Made by a program: the position numbers and the translations under genes
Assembly: GCA_029838195.1 (NCBI GenBank)
Contig: JALGVJ010000008.1
Coordinates: 1-64,000, forward strand
Origin: Promethearchaeota archaeon
GTDB lineage: Archaea; Asgardarchaeota; Lokiarchaeia; Sigyniarchaeales; SOKP01
Reading direction: 5' to 3'
Length of the DNA: 64,000 nt
Part shown: piece after piece, positions 63,811 through 64,000 of the stretch
Layout of the letters: each line of letters begins with the position of its first letter
How positions within the stretch are numbered: position 1 is the stretch's first letter
Notes under the pieces: model-generated
What the model saw: the letters and a program-made list of their open reading frames with translations, nothing else
What the model was told of the DNA's origin: nothing
Database searches by the model: none

Positions 63811-64000
63811 ATGAAAGATAATAAATATCGGTGCTTTTCACTGAAAGTTTAACATCTTAAAGATTTTGATATTCAAGAAAAAAAAATCTTTTTAGAAGGC
63901 TTAAATTTAAAGGAAGTAACTATCATGTATATTTTATACCAATTCTTCTGATATTGGCATTTTACATGAAAAGAAATGGTTAAAAAGAGGAGAAGGGAAG
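63811..64000 (+). pseudogene. Possible transposase N-terminal remnant
   Basis: From ATG 63811 the frame reads KDNKYRCFSLKV, a TAA, then HLKDFDIQEKKIFLEGLNLK. A frameshift later it reads NSSDIGILHEKKWLKRGEG up to the window edge. The helical, helix-turn-helix-like character suggests a decayed transposase or DNA-binding protein continuing beyond the window. Weak evidence. Confidence 0.28.

Larger units (their letters stand above)
63344..64000. other. Region of gene remnants
   Basis: No intact gene lies in the last 657 nt. It holds the two remnants and the transposase-like debris listed separately, in AT-rich DNA. Confidence 0.5.

Noticed and set aside
1..64000. tRNA, rRNA and CRISPR arrays
   Set aside because: No T-loop-like GTTCGAATC pattern in a cloverleaf context, no rRNA-like block and no regularly spaced direct repeats were found by eye.

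Overview
The window looks like a piece of an Asgard archaeal chromosome (Promethearchaeota, most like Lokiarchaeia). This is inferred from gene content: a Rab-like small GTPase (49803-50330), a stand-alone longin/roadblock-like protein (9819-10220), a HEAT plus leucine-rich-repeat protein (57398-58474), a TrmB-like winged-helix regulator, an ADP-forming acyl-CoA synthetase subunit, a CruF-type carotenoid protein and many low-GC genes with GGTGA or GTGA ribosome-binding sites or apparently leaderless starts. No rRNA, tRNA, CRISPR array or intact insertion sequence was seen. Transposase-like debris lies at both ends.

Layout. 1-1801: DDE transposase remnant and a decayed GPH sugar transporter. 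1810-5626: two-gene minus-strand operon, a MoxR/CobS-like AAA+ ATPase and a large protein with a HExxH domain, five degenerate tandem repeats and a vWA domain. 5956-8692: crotonase-fold protein, UroD/MtaA-like methyltransferase and YjbQ. 8871-11355: 7-TM protein, longin-like protein and carotenoid protein. 11552-15762: GH38 alpha-mannosidase and a second UroD-like protein. 16014-23213: sugar-acid cluster (LarA racemase/epimerase diverging from UxaA-type dehydratase and DapA-family aldolase) followed by a complete ECF transporter (S, T, fused A-A). 23278-35755: carbohydrate region with two GPH transporters, an MFS transporter, PdxA-family dehydrogenase, FucI/AraA-like isomerase, two amidohydrolases, a TIM-barrel isomerase/epimerase and a Gfo/Idh/MocA oxidoreductase, plus a broken flavodoxin gene. 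36033-43973: acyl-CoA synthetase, ADP-forming acyl-CoA synthetase alpha subunit, amidohydrolase, two small proteins, alpha/beta hydrolase and another GPH transporter. 44464-51313: HEAT-like protein, two unrecognised proteins, isomerase/epimerase, nucleoside hydrolase, small GTPase and its neighbouring regulator. 51604-63343: 4-hydroxybutyryl-CoA dehydratase divergent from a homocitrate/Re-citrate-synthase-like enzyme, ZIP transporter, LRR protein, TPP enzyme, an SCP2-like plus UroD-like operon and a zinc alcohol dehydrogenase. 63344-64000: gene remnants.

How it fits together. The dominant theme is uptake and breakdown of sugars, glycosides and sugar acids: four GPH loci, one MFS and one ECF transporter beside an alpha-mannosidase, isomerases, a sugar-acid dehydratase, an aldolase and a nucleoside hydrolase. 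A second theme is CoA-thioester and C4 metabolism (abfD, two acyl-CoA synthetase types, crotonase homologue, citrate/homocitrate-synthase-like enzyme). A third is possible methyl-group transfer by three UroD-like proteins, although no corrinoid protein is present here. Two copies of an identical 79-nt hairpin-containing element lie in inverted orientation 28 kb apart. Several intergenic regions carry exact palindromes or inverted repeats that look like regulator sites. The least explained system is the AAA+ / HExxH-repeat-vWA operon.
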